Below are positions 1 to 6,381 of a stretch of 8,687 nt of DNA, piece after piece. The DNA comes from Puniceicoccales bacterium. Its GTDB lineage: Bacteria; Verrucomicrobiota; Verrucomicrobiia; Opitutales; JAIRLM01. The notes below the pieces were generated by a model that had not been told where the DNA came from, made no database searches, and saw only the letters and a program-made list of their open reading frames with translations. The translations under genes and the position numbers were made by a program. Location: NCBI GenBank assembly GCA_031254835.1, contig JAIRTQ010000072.1, positions 1 through 8,687 of the forward strand. Reading direction: 5' to 3'. Numbering within the stretch: the stretch's first letter is position 1; each line of letters starts with the position of its first letter.

Positions 1-301
1 TCCCCTTCCCGTCGCAGAAGCCCATCAGTAGGACGCCCCGCTCCGGGTAGGCATTGAGTTCTGCGGCGACGGACTTCAGGGACTGCCGGTCCCCGTCAGA
101 CATCTTTGCGCCATCAAAATCGAAGTACACCCGACCGACCAAATCCTTCCGGCCGTAATAGCAGCACTGGGAGCGAAAGCGTGGGGAATCGGAGCACTCG
201 TTGCAGGGTATCGTCTCTTCGGGAGACGGACCAATGGAACCGGTTTGGCAGCCCGCCAAAAAAATGGTGCCCAGGAACAGCGCGTGAAATTTTCCGACCA
301 T
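1..301 (-). CDS. OmpA/Pal-like peptidoglycan-binding lipoprotein, 5' part (3' end beyond window)
   Basis: The first 100 residues are visible; the gene continues past the left edge. Residues 1-17 form a short lipoprotein signal peptide (MVGKF, hydrophobic core, then lipobox LAGC), so C18 should be lipidated and the protein membrane-anchored in the periplasm. A linker with four further cysteines (C33, C36, C46, C47) follows. From about residue 57 comes the start of an OmpA-like domain: VYFDFDGAK, then a helix (SDGDRQSLKSVAAEL), then GVLLMGFCDGKG, matching the usual 'YFDFDS...L..VA..L......V.I.GHCDERG' pattern of Pal-type proteins, which bind peptidoglycan noncovalently. The ATG at 301-299 gives a perfect signal peptide and has no Shine-Dalgarno; a promoter lies directly upstream. 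Pal itself is possible, but other OmpA-domain lipoproteins look the same at this length and no Tol genes are visible. Confidence 0.85.
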   Translation of the reverse strand, partial: MVGKFHALFLGTIFLAGCQTGSIGPSPEETIPCNECSDSPRFRSQCCYYGRKDLVGRVYFDFDGAKMSDGDRQSLKSVAAELNAYPERGVLLMGFCDGKG

Positions 302-308
302 GACGGGC

Positions 309-336
309 AATCTAATAGAGATCCCAGGCCTGTCAA
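309..336 (-). promoter_or_regulatory. Sigma70-like promoter of the OmpA-like lipoprotein gene
   Basis: Read on the minus strand, a perfect -35 TTGACA (336-331) is followed after 16 bases by TAGATT (314-309, 4 of 6 matches to TATAAT). Only 7 bases separate the -10 box from the ATG of the lipoprotein gene, so transcription should begin at or next to the start codon. No Shine-Dalgarno is present in those 7 bases, which fits a leaderless mRNA. It lies in the 90-base gap downstream of rpmB, so the lipoprotein gene probably has its own transcript. Confidence 0.6.
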
Positions 337-391
337 CGGGGGAAATGTGCCCTCACCCTAATAGGATTCTTTTTCCTTGGGACGACGAAAG

Positions 392-625
392 CTATGGCGC
401 CTTTACAATCTTTCCGGCCTTGAGCGCTTTCACGGAGACCCAAATGCGACGTACCTCGCCGCTGGGCATGAGAGCCCGAACCCGCTGCACGTTGGGACGG
501 AAGCGGCGGGTGGTCACCTTCACGACGTGGGTCCCGATGCCGCCGCTTTTGATGGATTGCCCCTTGCGGGTGATGGAAGATCCTCTGATGGGCCGCTTTC
601 CAGTAATGGCACAAATTCTAGACAT
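392..625 (-). CDS. rpmB: 50S ribosomal protein L28
   Basis: This encodes a 77-residue L28, a small basic protein of the large ribosomal subunit that contacts 23S rRNA. The N-terminus MSRICAITGKRP is the family hallmark, followed by a glycine/lysine-rich stretch (GQSIKSGGIGTHVVKV), the conserved RRFRPNVQRVR segment and a C-terminal VSVKALKAGKI. The GGIGTH insertion makes it longer than the short L28 of many Firmicutes and resembles the form I associate with Verrucomicrobiota; that lineage hint is from memory. The ATG is preceded by a strong Shine-Dalgarno, AGGGGAG at 641-635, 9 bases upstream. The gene is divergent from tsaD across an 85-base gap. Transcription continues toward the lipoprotein gene 90 bases downstream, and no terminator hairpin is visible between them. 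Confidence 0.95.
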   Translation of the reverse strand: MSRICAITGKRPIRGSSITRKGQSIKSGGIGTHVVKVTTRRFRPNVQRVRALMPSGEVRRIWVSVKALKAGKIVKAP

Positions 626-710
626 AACGACGGACTCCCCTAGGTAGGCTGTGCGGAAGAACCGCGTGCGGTCCAGGCAACGGTTCCTCCATGGCTAGTC
701 AAGGGCAATC

Positions 711-1736
711 GTGAAAATTTTGGCATTGGAAAGTTCCTGCGACGACACGGCCGTGGCGTTCTGGGACAGCGGACTGGGGTTTTTGTTTGAAGAAATTTCT
801 TCCCAAATCTTTTGCCATAGGCCCTTCGGCGGAGTAGTGCCGGAAGTGGCCGCCCGCGAGCACCTGGAGCGGTTTCCAAAATTGCTGAGGCGCTGGCGGG
901 AAGCCTGCCCGGAGGAGCCGGACGCCATCGCCGTCACCGTCGGGCCCGGCCTCGCCGGCGGCCTCGCCATGGGCTTCGCCGCCGCCCGATCGCTTGGGAT
1001 CCTGCTCGGTCGCGAAGTCTTTGGCGTGAATCACCTGCATGGGCACATGCTCTCCACCTTTCTCTCTCTGGGCCCCTGTCCCTGCGCCGCGGACCTGGAA
1101 CCGCTGCTCCCCCACCTGGGCCTCCTCGTGTCCGGCGGCAACAGCATGCTCCTTTCCATCGGCTCGGACCTGTCGCTGAACCTCCTCGCAAAAACCGTGG
1201 ACGATGCGGCCGGGGAAGCGCTGGACAAGGGGGCAAAGATGCTGGGCCTGCCCTATCCGGGCGGCGTAGAAATCGAGCGGCTGGCCAGGGACGGCGACCG
1301 GCACGCGTTTCCTTTCCCGCGGGCCTTCCCGCCATTCACAATGAAATTCAGCTTTTCTGGCCTAAAGACCTCCCTCCGCTATCGGCTCGCAAAAATGTCC
1401 CCGGAAGAAATTCAAAAGCGGCTGGCGGACCTCTGCGCCAGCTACCAATGGGCCGTCGTTGAAGCTCTTGTGGGCAAAGTTGGCCGCGGCCTGCGCCTAT
1501 TTCCGGCCAAAAGTTTGGGCCTTTCCGGCGGAGTTTCGCAGAACTCACTCCTGCGCGAGGAGATGGCCCGTCTAGCAGAGAAAAACGGCCTGCCGCTCCT
1601 CGCGGCACCAAAGCGCTACTGCGGCGATAACGCCTCCATGATCGCCTTCGCCGCCTCCTTTCCTCAGTTCCGCCAACCGTACCCGCAGAACATTTTCCCT
1701 AAAATGCCCCTCACGAACCCGGCGCTCTACCCCTGA
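711..1736 (+). CDS. tsaD: tRNA N6-adenosine threonylcarbamoyltransferase TsaD (Kae1/Gcp/YgjD family)
   Basis: TsaD transfers the threonylcarbamoyl group from threonylcarbamoyl-AMP to A37 of tRNAs reading ANN codons (t6A), in the cytoplasm with TsaB and TsaE. The 341-residue length is typical. Visible ASKHA-fold motifs are ESSCDDT (7-13), GGVVPEVAAREH (40-51), GPGLAGGLAMG (78-88), the metal-binding pair in HLHGH (H108, H112), VSGGNS (140-145), DDAAGEALDKGAK (164-176), FSFSGLKT (213-220), LSGGVSQN (271-278) and the metal-ligand Asp in CGDNASMIA (D306). The SGGNS loop has Asn where bacterial TsaD usually has His (SGGHT); archaeal Kae1 proteins have SGGNT, so function is expected. The start is GTG at 711, with AAGGG (701-705) spaced 5 bases upstream. 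An ATG at 691 is out of frame. The 3' end meets the next minus-strand gene 2 bases away. Confidence 0.96.
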   Translation: MKILALESSCDDTAVAFWDSGLGFLFEEISSQIFCHRPFGGVVPEVAAREHLERFPKLLRRWREACPEEPDAIAVTVGPGLAGGLAMGFAAARSLGILLGREVFGVNHLHGHMLSTFLSLGPCPCAADLEPLLPHLGLLVSGGNSMLLSIGSDLSLNLLAKTVDDAAGEALDKGAKMLGLPYPGGVEIERLARDGDRHAFPFPRAFPPFTMKFSFSGLKTSLRYRLAKMSPEEIQKRLADLCASYQWAVVEALVGKVGRGLRLFPAKSLGLSGGVSQNSLLREEMARLAEKNGLPLLAAPKRYCGDNASMIAFAASFPQFRQPYPQNIFPKMPLTNPALYP

Positions 1737-1738
1737 GC

Positions 1739-2650
1739 TCATCCTTTAAGGAAATCGTTGACGGCGGCGACGAAGTCCCTCCGATCTTGCTCCGTAACAT
1801 CCCTGTCTTCCTTCGGGAATTTGCGCCAGGCACCAAAGATAATCTTTCTGCGAAAATCCATGCGCACCTCGTCTATCTTTTTAACCGCATCATTCCATTC
1901 ATCCTTCGTCGGCGGAGTACCTTCAAATTCAAGAGATTCGGAGCTGCAATATTGCCCACCCACACCCACAAGGTCACCAAGCTCCCTGAGGCAATTGTTG
2001 GCATCGCGGTAGATGGTCATTTCTAGCGACGGAAAGAGTGTATGACTGGGAGTATTCACTTCTTCCGGAAGAGCGATTGGAAGACTTCCTATGCGGCGAA
2101 AACAATACTCACTTGTTGTAGTGTTATCACCGTAGAGGAGATCCTTAAATTTCTTGTTGCGGATTTTTAGTCGTTTGAATATGGATCGCATCTTAGTGGC
2201 AAAAATTTCATCCGTAAACGCAGAAGGGCAGACGTCTCTGCTGGTGAATTTTTCCGGCAGCCCTAGTGCCATCCCGGGAAATACTATCGTCCCCTCCGGT
2301 GGTAATTCTCCAGCATTTGCGGCCAATATGGAAGAGAAAATGCTGGATAGCAGCGGATTGTCTGGAATCACCTTCGCAGAACCATCCCACGTTTTAATGA
2401 AATTCATTCTTCTAGCTCTTTTGTGAAGCCATAGACCAAGCGTTACCGCCGTAAGTAAAAACCCGCTTATCAGAGAAAGTGTGCAAAAAAGGGCTATAGC
2501 CCAAGGCCTTGCCCTAAGATTTTCGCGACGTGTTTCGCTGTTTTTTAGGACTGTGGTTCGCGTCACCTGGTCGTCGGTGAATTTTTTTACTGCAGCATCG
2601 TAGTAGCACTTTCCGCCGAAAACTAGCACATCCCACGGAGGGGTTCCCAT
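1739..2650 (-). CDS. Hypothetical single-pass membrane protein, family not recognised
   Basis: I do not recognise this 303-residue protein. Numbering from an upstream in-frame TTG at 2704 (an alternative start giving 321 residues), it has a short N-terminal part (WDVLVFGGKCYYDAAVKKF, about 24-42), a basic segment (RRENLRARP), one strong transmembrane helix (about 68-94, PWAIALFCTLSLISGFLLTA onward) and then HKRARR. The positive-inside rule is ambiguous because basic residues flank both sides. The rest (about 100-321) is a soluble region of mixed charge with a helical, highly charged C-terminus (KKIDEVRMDFRRK to FVAAVNDFLKG). I chose ATG 2650 because neither start has a proper Shine-Dalgarno and ATG is stronger than TTG; GAGGG lies only 1 base before the TTG, too close. 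Composition is AT-richer than accA next door (22 of 60 G+C at 2101-2160 by hand count, against 38 of 60 at 3001-3060). It sits just downstream of accA on the same strand. Confidence 0.7.
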   Translation of the reverse strand: MGTPPWDVLVFGGKCYYDAAVKKFTDDQVTRTTVLKNSETRRENLRARPWAIALFCTLSLISGFLLTAVTLGLWLHKRARRMNFIKTWDGSAKVIPDNPLLSSIFSSILAANAGELPPEGTIVFPGMALGLPEKFTSRDVCPSAFTDEIFATKMRSIFKRLKIRNKKFKDLLYGDNTTTSEYCFRRIGSLPIALPEEVNTPSHTLFPSLEMTIYRDANNCLRELGDLVGVGGQYCSSESLEFEGTPPTKDEWNDAVKKIDEVRMDFRRKIIFGAWRKFPKEDRDVTEQDRRDFVAAVNDFLKG

Positions 2651-2656
2651 TGGCCA

Positions 2657-2685
2657 GAAATAGCACGGCGGCGAATTAAAGTAAA
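2657..2685 (-). promoter_or_regulatory. Weak candidate promoter for the hypothetical membrane protein
   Basis: On the minus strand, TTTACT (2685-2680, 4 of 6 to TTGACA) is followed after 17 bases by TATTTC (2662-2657, 3 of 6 to TATAAT), ending 6 bases before the ATG at 2650. The spacing mirrors the two stronger promoters in this window, but the match is poor and read-through from accA is an equally good explanation for expression. The short repeated TTTACTTTACTTTA tract offers more than one -35 register. Confidence 0.25.
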
Positions 2686-2709
2686 GTAAAGAAATATTCG
2701 GCAAGCCCT

Positions 2710-3666
2710 CTATGCGGGACGGTCACCATAGGCCCCTGTGGAGCGATATTTCGCATAGCGGCTGGAAAGGAAATTTTTATCCCGTCGAATTTCCTCCAAA
2801 TGCCGCAATAGGGCATCTTTTAGCGACGCAGCAGCTCCGTCATAGTCCAAGTGAGCTCCACCGATCGGCTCCGGAATTAGCTCATCGGCGATCCCGAATG
2901 CAATGAGTTTTTTCGCCCCCAATCGAAGGGCCTCCGCCGCCTGCATGGCCCTGGAGCGGTCTTTCCAGAGAATGGCGGCGCAGCCCTCCGGTGAGATGAC
3001 GGAATAGTAGGCATTTTCCAGCACGAGCAGCCGGTCCACCACGCCGATGGCCAGCGCTCCGCCGGAACCGCCCTCGCCGATCACAACTCCTACCGTTGGA
3101 ATCTTTAACGCACTCATTTCCCGCAAATTAACGGCGATGGCCTCCCCCATGTGCCGCTCTTCCGAACCGATGCCCGGGTAGGCGCCGGCGCTGTCGATGA
3201 AGCTGATCAGGGGAAGGGCAAATTTTTCCGCCAACTTCATAGCCCGGAGCGCCTTGCGGTATCCTTCGGGCTGTGGACAGCCAAAATTGCGCCGAATGTT
3301 CTCCTTCACATTGCGGCCTTTCTGCTGGCCCAGCACCATAACCGGCGAACCATCCAGCAGGGCCGGTCCGCAGACCATGGCCGCATCGTCGCCAAAACGT
3401 CGATCGCCATGAATTTCTTGGAAGTTGCTGAAAATTCGGCCGATGTAATCGAGGGCGTAGGGCCGCTGCGGGTGACGGGCCAGTCGAATGCGGTCCCAAA
3501 TCCCCAGATTCCGATAGATTTCTTGCCGCAGGACGGCGATTTTGGATTCGATGGCGGCAACCTCTTCGGCCACGTCCACATGCGACCCTTCGGACTTGCG
3601 CCGCAGCTCAACGAGCTGTTCTTCGAGCGAGCGGAGAGGCAATTCCGCATCCAGTTCACCGGCCAT
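2710..3666 (-). CDS. accA: Acetyl-CoA carboxylase carboxyltransferase subunit alpha
   Basis: AccA with AccD forms the carboxyltransferase that moves CO2 from carboxybiotin to acetyl-CoA, giving malonyl-CoA, the first committed step of fatty-acid synthesis. From the ATG at 3666 it has 318 residues, close to the 319 of E. coli AccA. Diagnostic stretches are LARHPQRPYALDYI (62-75), IHGDRRFGDD, QKGRNVKENIRRNFGCPQPE, the crotonase-fold segment FIDSAGAYPGIGSEER (156-171), the oxyanion-type glycine loop GEGGSGGALAIG (197-208), YYSVISPEGCAAILWK (220-235) and IPEPIGGAH. The frame stays open upstream to an ATG at 3744, which would add 26 basic and Trp-rich residues with no counterpart in the family, so I prefer 3666; AAATGGGGAG lies 14 bases upstream, a distant Shine-Dalgarno. 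accB, accC and accD are not in view. Confidence 0.95.
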   Translation of the reverse strand: MAGELDAELPLRSLEEQLVELRRKSEGSHVDVAEEVAAIESKIAVLRQEIYRNLGIWDRIRLARHPQRPYALDYIGRIFSNFQEIHGDRRFGDDAAMVCGPALLDGSPVMVLGQQKGRNVKENIRRNFGCPQPEGYRKALRAMKLAEKFALPLISFIDSAGAYPGIGSEERHMGEAIAVNLREMSALKIPTVGVVIGEGGSGGALAIGVVDRLLVLENAYYSVISPEGCAAILWKDRSRAMQAAEALRLGAKKLIAFGIADELIPEPIGGAHLDYDGAAASLKDALLRHLEEIRRDKNFLSSRYAKYRSTGAYGDRPA

Positions 3667-3838
3667 CACGGTGCGCCAGGCTCCCCATTTCCTCCGCCGA
3701 GACAACCAAAATACGAGTCCCCTCCATCGAGGGTCCCGGCCCATGCCGAATTACGATCATTTTGCCGTTTTTTGACAGCCGCCTTCTCGGCCTAACTGTC
3801 TCTGCACGGACAGGCGCGGACGTCTGCGCTAAAGCGGC

Positions 3839-4438
3839 CTATGCCACGTTGCACTGGCCATTTAGTGCGGGAGCGGCTTTCTTGACAGTATCAACCTTCG
3901 GCGTCTTTAGCGCCTTGTGTGAACCGGCAGATGCCACATCGGTCTTCTTCGGCAATTCACTGTCTACACCTTCTTCCAGCGGAGGGCTCATATGCCAATT
4001 TTCTATCAGAAGTGCATTGTAGGCAACATTTGAATCGTGTGGCAGTGGCCCCGTAATTGCGTAGAGCCTACCGCCTAAAACGACCGCCGTAGCAAAAAAA
4101 ACAAACTTGCTCACGCCATTTTCCGTAAACGGATACGGCAGACATATCTTCGCCAGCGTCTCGTCGGAAATTTCCACTTTCTTTCGAGCTTTAAAGCATT
4201 CAATGGAATCCTTACTAAGAAAAGGCATAAAATTTCCACTAAACACCAAACTACAAACGATCGTAGTCCAGCCAGAAAGGTCTTCGGAAAGCGACAGGCG
4301 TGTCGCTATGGAGGCGATGTTAAACGGTCCCTCCGCCGCGTCGGCCCCTCTGCGCTGCACCCATAGATGCGTACAGTCATCCAGGCTGGCTAAAATAAAG
4401 TCATTTCCTACGTTAGCTATCGGTAACATTATATTCAT
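3839..4438 (-). CDS. Hypothetical protein with two hydrophobic segments and a Lys/Pro-rich tail
   Basis: This 199-residue protein is not recognised. The start is ATG 4438, preceded by GAGGTG (4453-4448) at 9 bases; an in-frame TTG at 4489 would add 17 lysine-rich residues but has no Shine-Dalgarno. The N-terminal part (1-55) is soluble. Two moderately hydrophobic segments follow, about 57-74 (GWTTIVCSLVFSGNFMPF) and 112-128 (FVFFATAVVLGGRLYAI), which could be membrane helices or buried strands. Residues 151-199 are hydrophilic and probably disordered, with repeated Lys, Ala, Pro and Asp (ELPKKTD, HKALKTPKVDTVKKAAP). It lies 54 bases downstream of the 626-residue gene on the same strand and probably shares its transcript, so a functional link (partner, immunity or chaperone-like protein) is a reasonable but unproven inference. 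Base composition is AT-rich like its neighbour. Confidence 0.7.
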   Translation of the reverse strand: MNIMLPIANVGNDFILASLDDCTHLWVQRRGADAAEGPFNIASIATRLSLSEDLSGWTTIVCSLVFSGNFMPFLSKDSIECFKARKKVEISDETLAKICLPYPFTENGVSKFVFFATAVVLGGRLYAITGPLPHDSNVAYNALLIENWHMSPPLEEGVDSELPKKTDVASAGSHKALKTPKVDTVKKAAPALNGQCNVA

Positions 4439-4447
4439 CGCTATTTG

Positions 4448-4464
4448 CACCTCTTTTTTAGAGG
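4448..4464 (-). promoter_or_regulatory. Shine-Dalgarno of the 199-residue gene inside a small hairpin
   Basis: On the minus strand CCTCT (4464-4460), a loop of five A, and AGAGG (4454-4450) form a 5-bp stem. The 3' arm contains most of the GAGGTG Shine-Dalgarno (4453-4448), 9 bases before the ATG at 4438. The hairpin could lower initiation unless opened by ribosomes finishing the upstream gene. The stem is short and could also be coincidence, because an anti-Shine-Dalgarno-like CCTC is common. No T-run follows, so it is not a terminator. Confidence 0.35.
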
Positions 4465-4492
4465 GGTTGATTGGCTTTTTTTGTGTCAAGAC

Positions 4493-6373
4493 TTAAATTT
4501 CAAAAAAGTACGCAGCAAGATCCCATAAAAACGATCTCAAATACGGCTCTTCACCGCCAGTGCGATGAGCCCACGCTTCGAAATCTTCATCTGTAAGGTC
4601 AACTATGCTTCCATCCACTTTTCGGGCGCACATTACTAATTCACTTCCGCACCAACGAACGCCGATTCCCATGTAACCTTCCCAGTTCGGATCAATAAAC
4701 AGTATGGGCTGTCCTGGATTTCTCTGCGCCCATTCCATAATTTCGGCAATGCCTGATTCTATGGTGTTCGTTTTCCTTATTGCTTCAATCGCCTCCGGAA
4801 CAGCGAACGACAGCATTGGACACAGCGTGTACCCGTGCCGGTCGCCAGAGACGAGGACTTTCACCTTATCAGTAGCAGCACTATCTGCCATAATAGAGAG
4901 GAAGAAATTCAATGCTTTCACAACATTGCAGCGGTTTATTTCGCACAGTTTTTTTGCGAATCGGGAAGGTTGCATCGATCGCAGTACGTCGAAAATCGTG
5001 CCACCAGATATTCCGCCGGTCACTGCACCGCGGATAATTTGGATTGTTTCATCGCGTCCCTTGGCCGTGGAGGCAAACATTCTCTTGATTTGACCTTCAA
5101 TGTCATCAAAGTCTGCCGGCCTTCCATCCAGAAAAAAACATATGACATAGGCGCCAAATCTTTCTATGGCGGAAATTCTAGAGCTTCCAATTCTTACTTT
5201 GGCGTCAAAATGTGCTTCCACGCCAAATTGCGGAAACCTATGCTCGTTGGCATAAAGATTGAGCTTGGTCGCGATTAGAAAAAGCTGGTTTATATACTTA
5301 TTATATCCGCCGAGTTGTTGGCCGTCTGCGATGGTAGCAATGAGCGCCCGTTGAAGAAAAACATGCGGTTCGGCATCGGCGGAAAGAGATCCGCGAGTGC
5401 TTATCGCCACTTGCACTCTGTTGTGCTGTGATTCGGGGTCATCTGGACTGCTACGCGCAAAAAGCGTGACGTAGTCATAGAGAAACATTTCTCGCAGCAT
5501 GGCCAGAAATATTTCCGGACGATCGTTTTGGATGGCATTAAGTACCGACACCATGGCGCAGGAGCCGGTCAAATGCTCTTGACGCACTTCCAGTAAAAGC
5601 GCTTTTAATGCCATGCGCATTATGCCTGGCGGAGGCAAAGTAGCACTTCCACTCAAAACGGTGCGCATTTTCGGCGTAACGGCTCTAGCTGCCTCTCCAA
5701 TTTCGTATAACATGCTTTGCATTGAGCCATCTTTCAGGAAACTGCACAGCCGACAAAAGAAGAGACAGGACTGTCCGGAATCCGGCGCCTCCACGCAAAA
5801 ATGCAAGACAATGCGCAGCATAGCTTCCTCAATTTTTGCGCCATTTATGCCGCCAGAATCGGTAACGAACTCGTCTACTATAGCCGCCTCCGAATGTGGC
5901 GCATGATGAAGCATGGTGTTGGCGAAAACCCACATAAGTTTCGATGAATCACTCTTATCGAACAGTGGCGTCGCAAAACGATCAATAGCCGCTCTTAGCG
6001 CTATGGCATTTGGAAATTCTTGAAGTTTACTTCTTATCAATATTTTAACTGAGGCGACGCAAAGATCGTAGATTTCATGCCCATTCGACCCGTCAATGGC
6101 AGCCATGAATATATCCATTTTTTCGGCAGGACTCAAAGATACGGGAATAAGGTCGTCTATTTTACTTTCAAAAAACACTCTGCCGGTCCTCTTCCATTCC
6201 TCGTCGGACAAAAACATCGCACAAATGGCAGCCAGAAGAGTGGCACCATTCAGGCTACAAGACCCCATTCGCTCGCTCGGCAGGAGCATTCTAAGGCGTT
6301 CTATCACAAACGCCGGCGAAGAAACCGAAGGAAGAGTCCAGGTGAAAGCTTGATGAGATACTGGCGATATCAC
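4493..6373 (-). CDS. Large protein of unknown family; possible papain-like cysteine peptidase or effector
   Basis: This 626-residue protein matches no family I recognise. The frame opens with GTG 6373 (MISPVSHQAF); there is no signal peptide, no clear membrane helix and no Shine-Dalgarno. Later ATGs (codons 29 and 36) also lack a Shine-Dalgarno. Residues 1-265 look mostly alpha-helical. At 270-281 comes GSCAMVSVLNAI, a small-residue/Cys/helix pattern like the nucleophile helix of papain-fold enzymes (C272). Near the C-terminus KVLVSGDRHGYTLCP (504-518) offers H513 and QPILFIDPNWEGYMG (555-569) offers D561 in an 'FxDPN'-type strand like that of C58/YopT peptidases, followed by a further strand. 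The order Cys-His-Asp is right for that fold, but the H-D gap (48 residues) is longer than usual. An N-terminal GSCSLNGATLLAAI (37-50) resembles the C272 motif. The peptidase reading is inference, confidence about 0.3; the ORF itself is secure. AT-rich composition (24 of 60 G+C at 4861-4920) suggests accessory DNA. Confidence 0.8.
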   Translation of the reverse strand: MISPVSHQAFTWTLPSVSSPAFVIERLRMLLPSERMGSCSLNGATLLAAICAMFLSDEEWKRTGRVFFESKIDDLIPVSLSPAEKMDIFMAAIDGSNGHEIYDLCVASVKILIRSKLQEFPNAIALRAAIDRFATPLFDKSDSSKLMWVFANTMLHHAPHSEAAIVDEFVTDSGGINGAKIEEAMLRIVLHFCVEAPDSGQSCLFFCRLCSFLKDGSMQSMLYEIGEAARAVTPKMRTVLSGSATLPPPGIMRMALKALLLEVRQEHLTGSCAMVSVLNAIQNDRPEIFLAMLREMFLYDYVTLFARSSPDDPESQHNRVQVAISTRGSLSADAEPHVFLQRALIATIADGQQLGGYNKYINQLFLIATKLNLYANEHRFPQFGVEAHFDAKVRIGSSRISAIERFGAYVICFFLDGRPADFDDIEGQIKRMFASTAKGRDETIQIIRGAVTGGISGGTIFDVLRSMQPSRFAKKLCEINRCNVVKALNFFLSIMADSAATDKVKVLVSGDRHGYTLCPMLSFAVPEAIEAIRKTNTIESGIAEIMEWAQRNPGQPILFIDPNWEGYMGIGVRWCGSELVMCARKVDGSIVDLTDEDFEAWAHRTGGEEPYLRSFLWDLAAYFFEI

Positions 6374-6381
6374 GCACTATT

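Noticed and set aside
699..1304. 201-codon open frame on the minus strand opposite tsaD
   Set aside because: It is antisense to a certain TsaD; the product is low-complexity and Gly/Arg-rich with no recognisable motif, as expected from GC-rich shadow frames.
3667..3744. 26-residue N-terminal extension of AccA from ATG 3744
   Set aside because: The extension is basic and Trp-rich with no counterpart in AccA, and the shorter form has the family's normal length. A weak promoter-like CTGTCA/CGTAAT just upstream of 3744 is not enough to prefer it.
3151..3795. 214-codon open frame on the plus strand opposite accA
   Set aside because: It is antisense to a fully recognisable AccA and its product has no family features.
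3745..3838. Terminator-like GC stems with a T-run near TTTTTTGACAGCC between accA and the 199-residue gene
   Set aside because: For minus-strand transcripts the run is A rather than T and lies on the wrong side, and no plus-strand gene ends here.
4439..4489. TTG start for the 199-residue gene, with TTGACA at 4489-4484 as a -35 box
   Set aside because: No -10 box lies at 16-18 bases and the TTG has no Shine-Dalgarno, whereas ATG 4438 has GAGGTG at 9 bases.
4107..4496. 129-codon plus-strand frame opposite the 199-residue gene
   Set aside because: It has no Shine-Dalgarno or motif and lies entirely antisense to a frame with a good Shine-Dalgarno.
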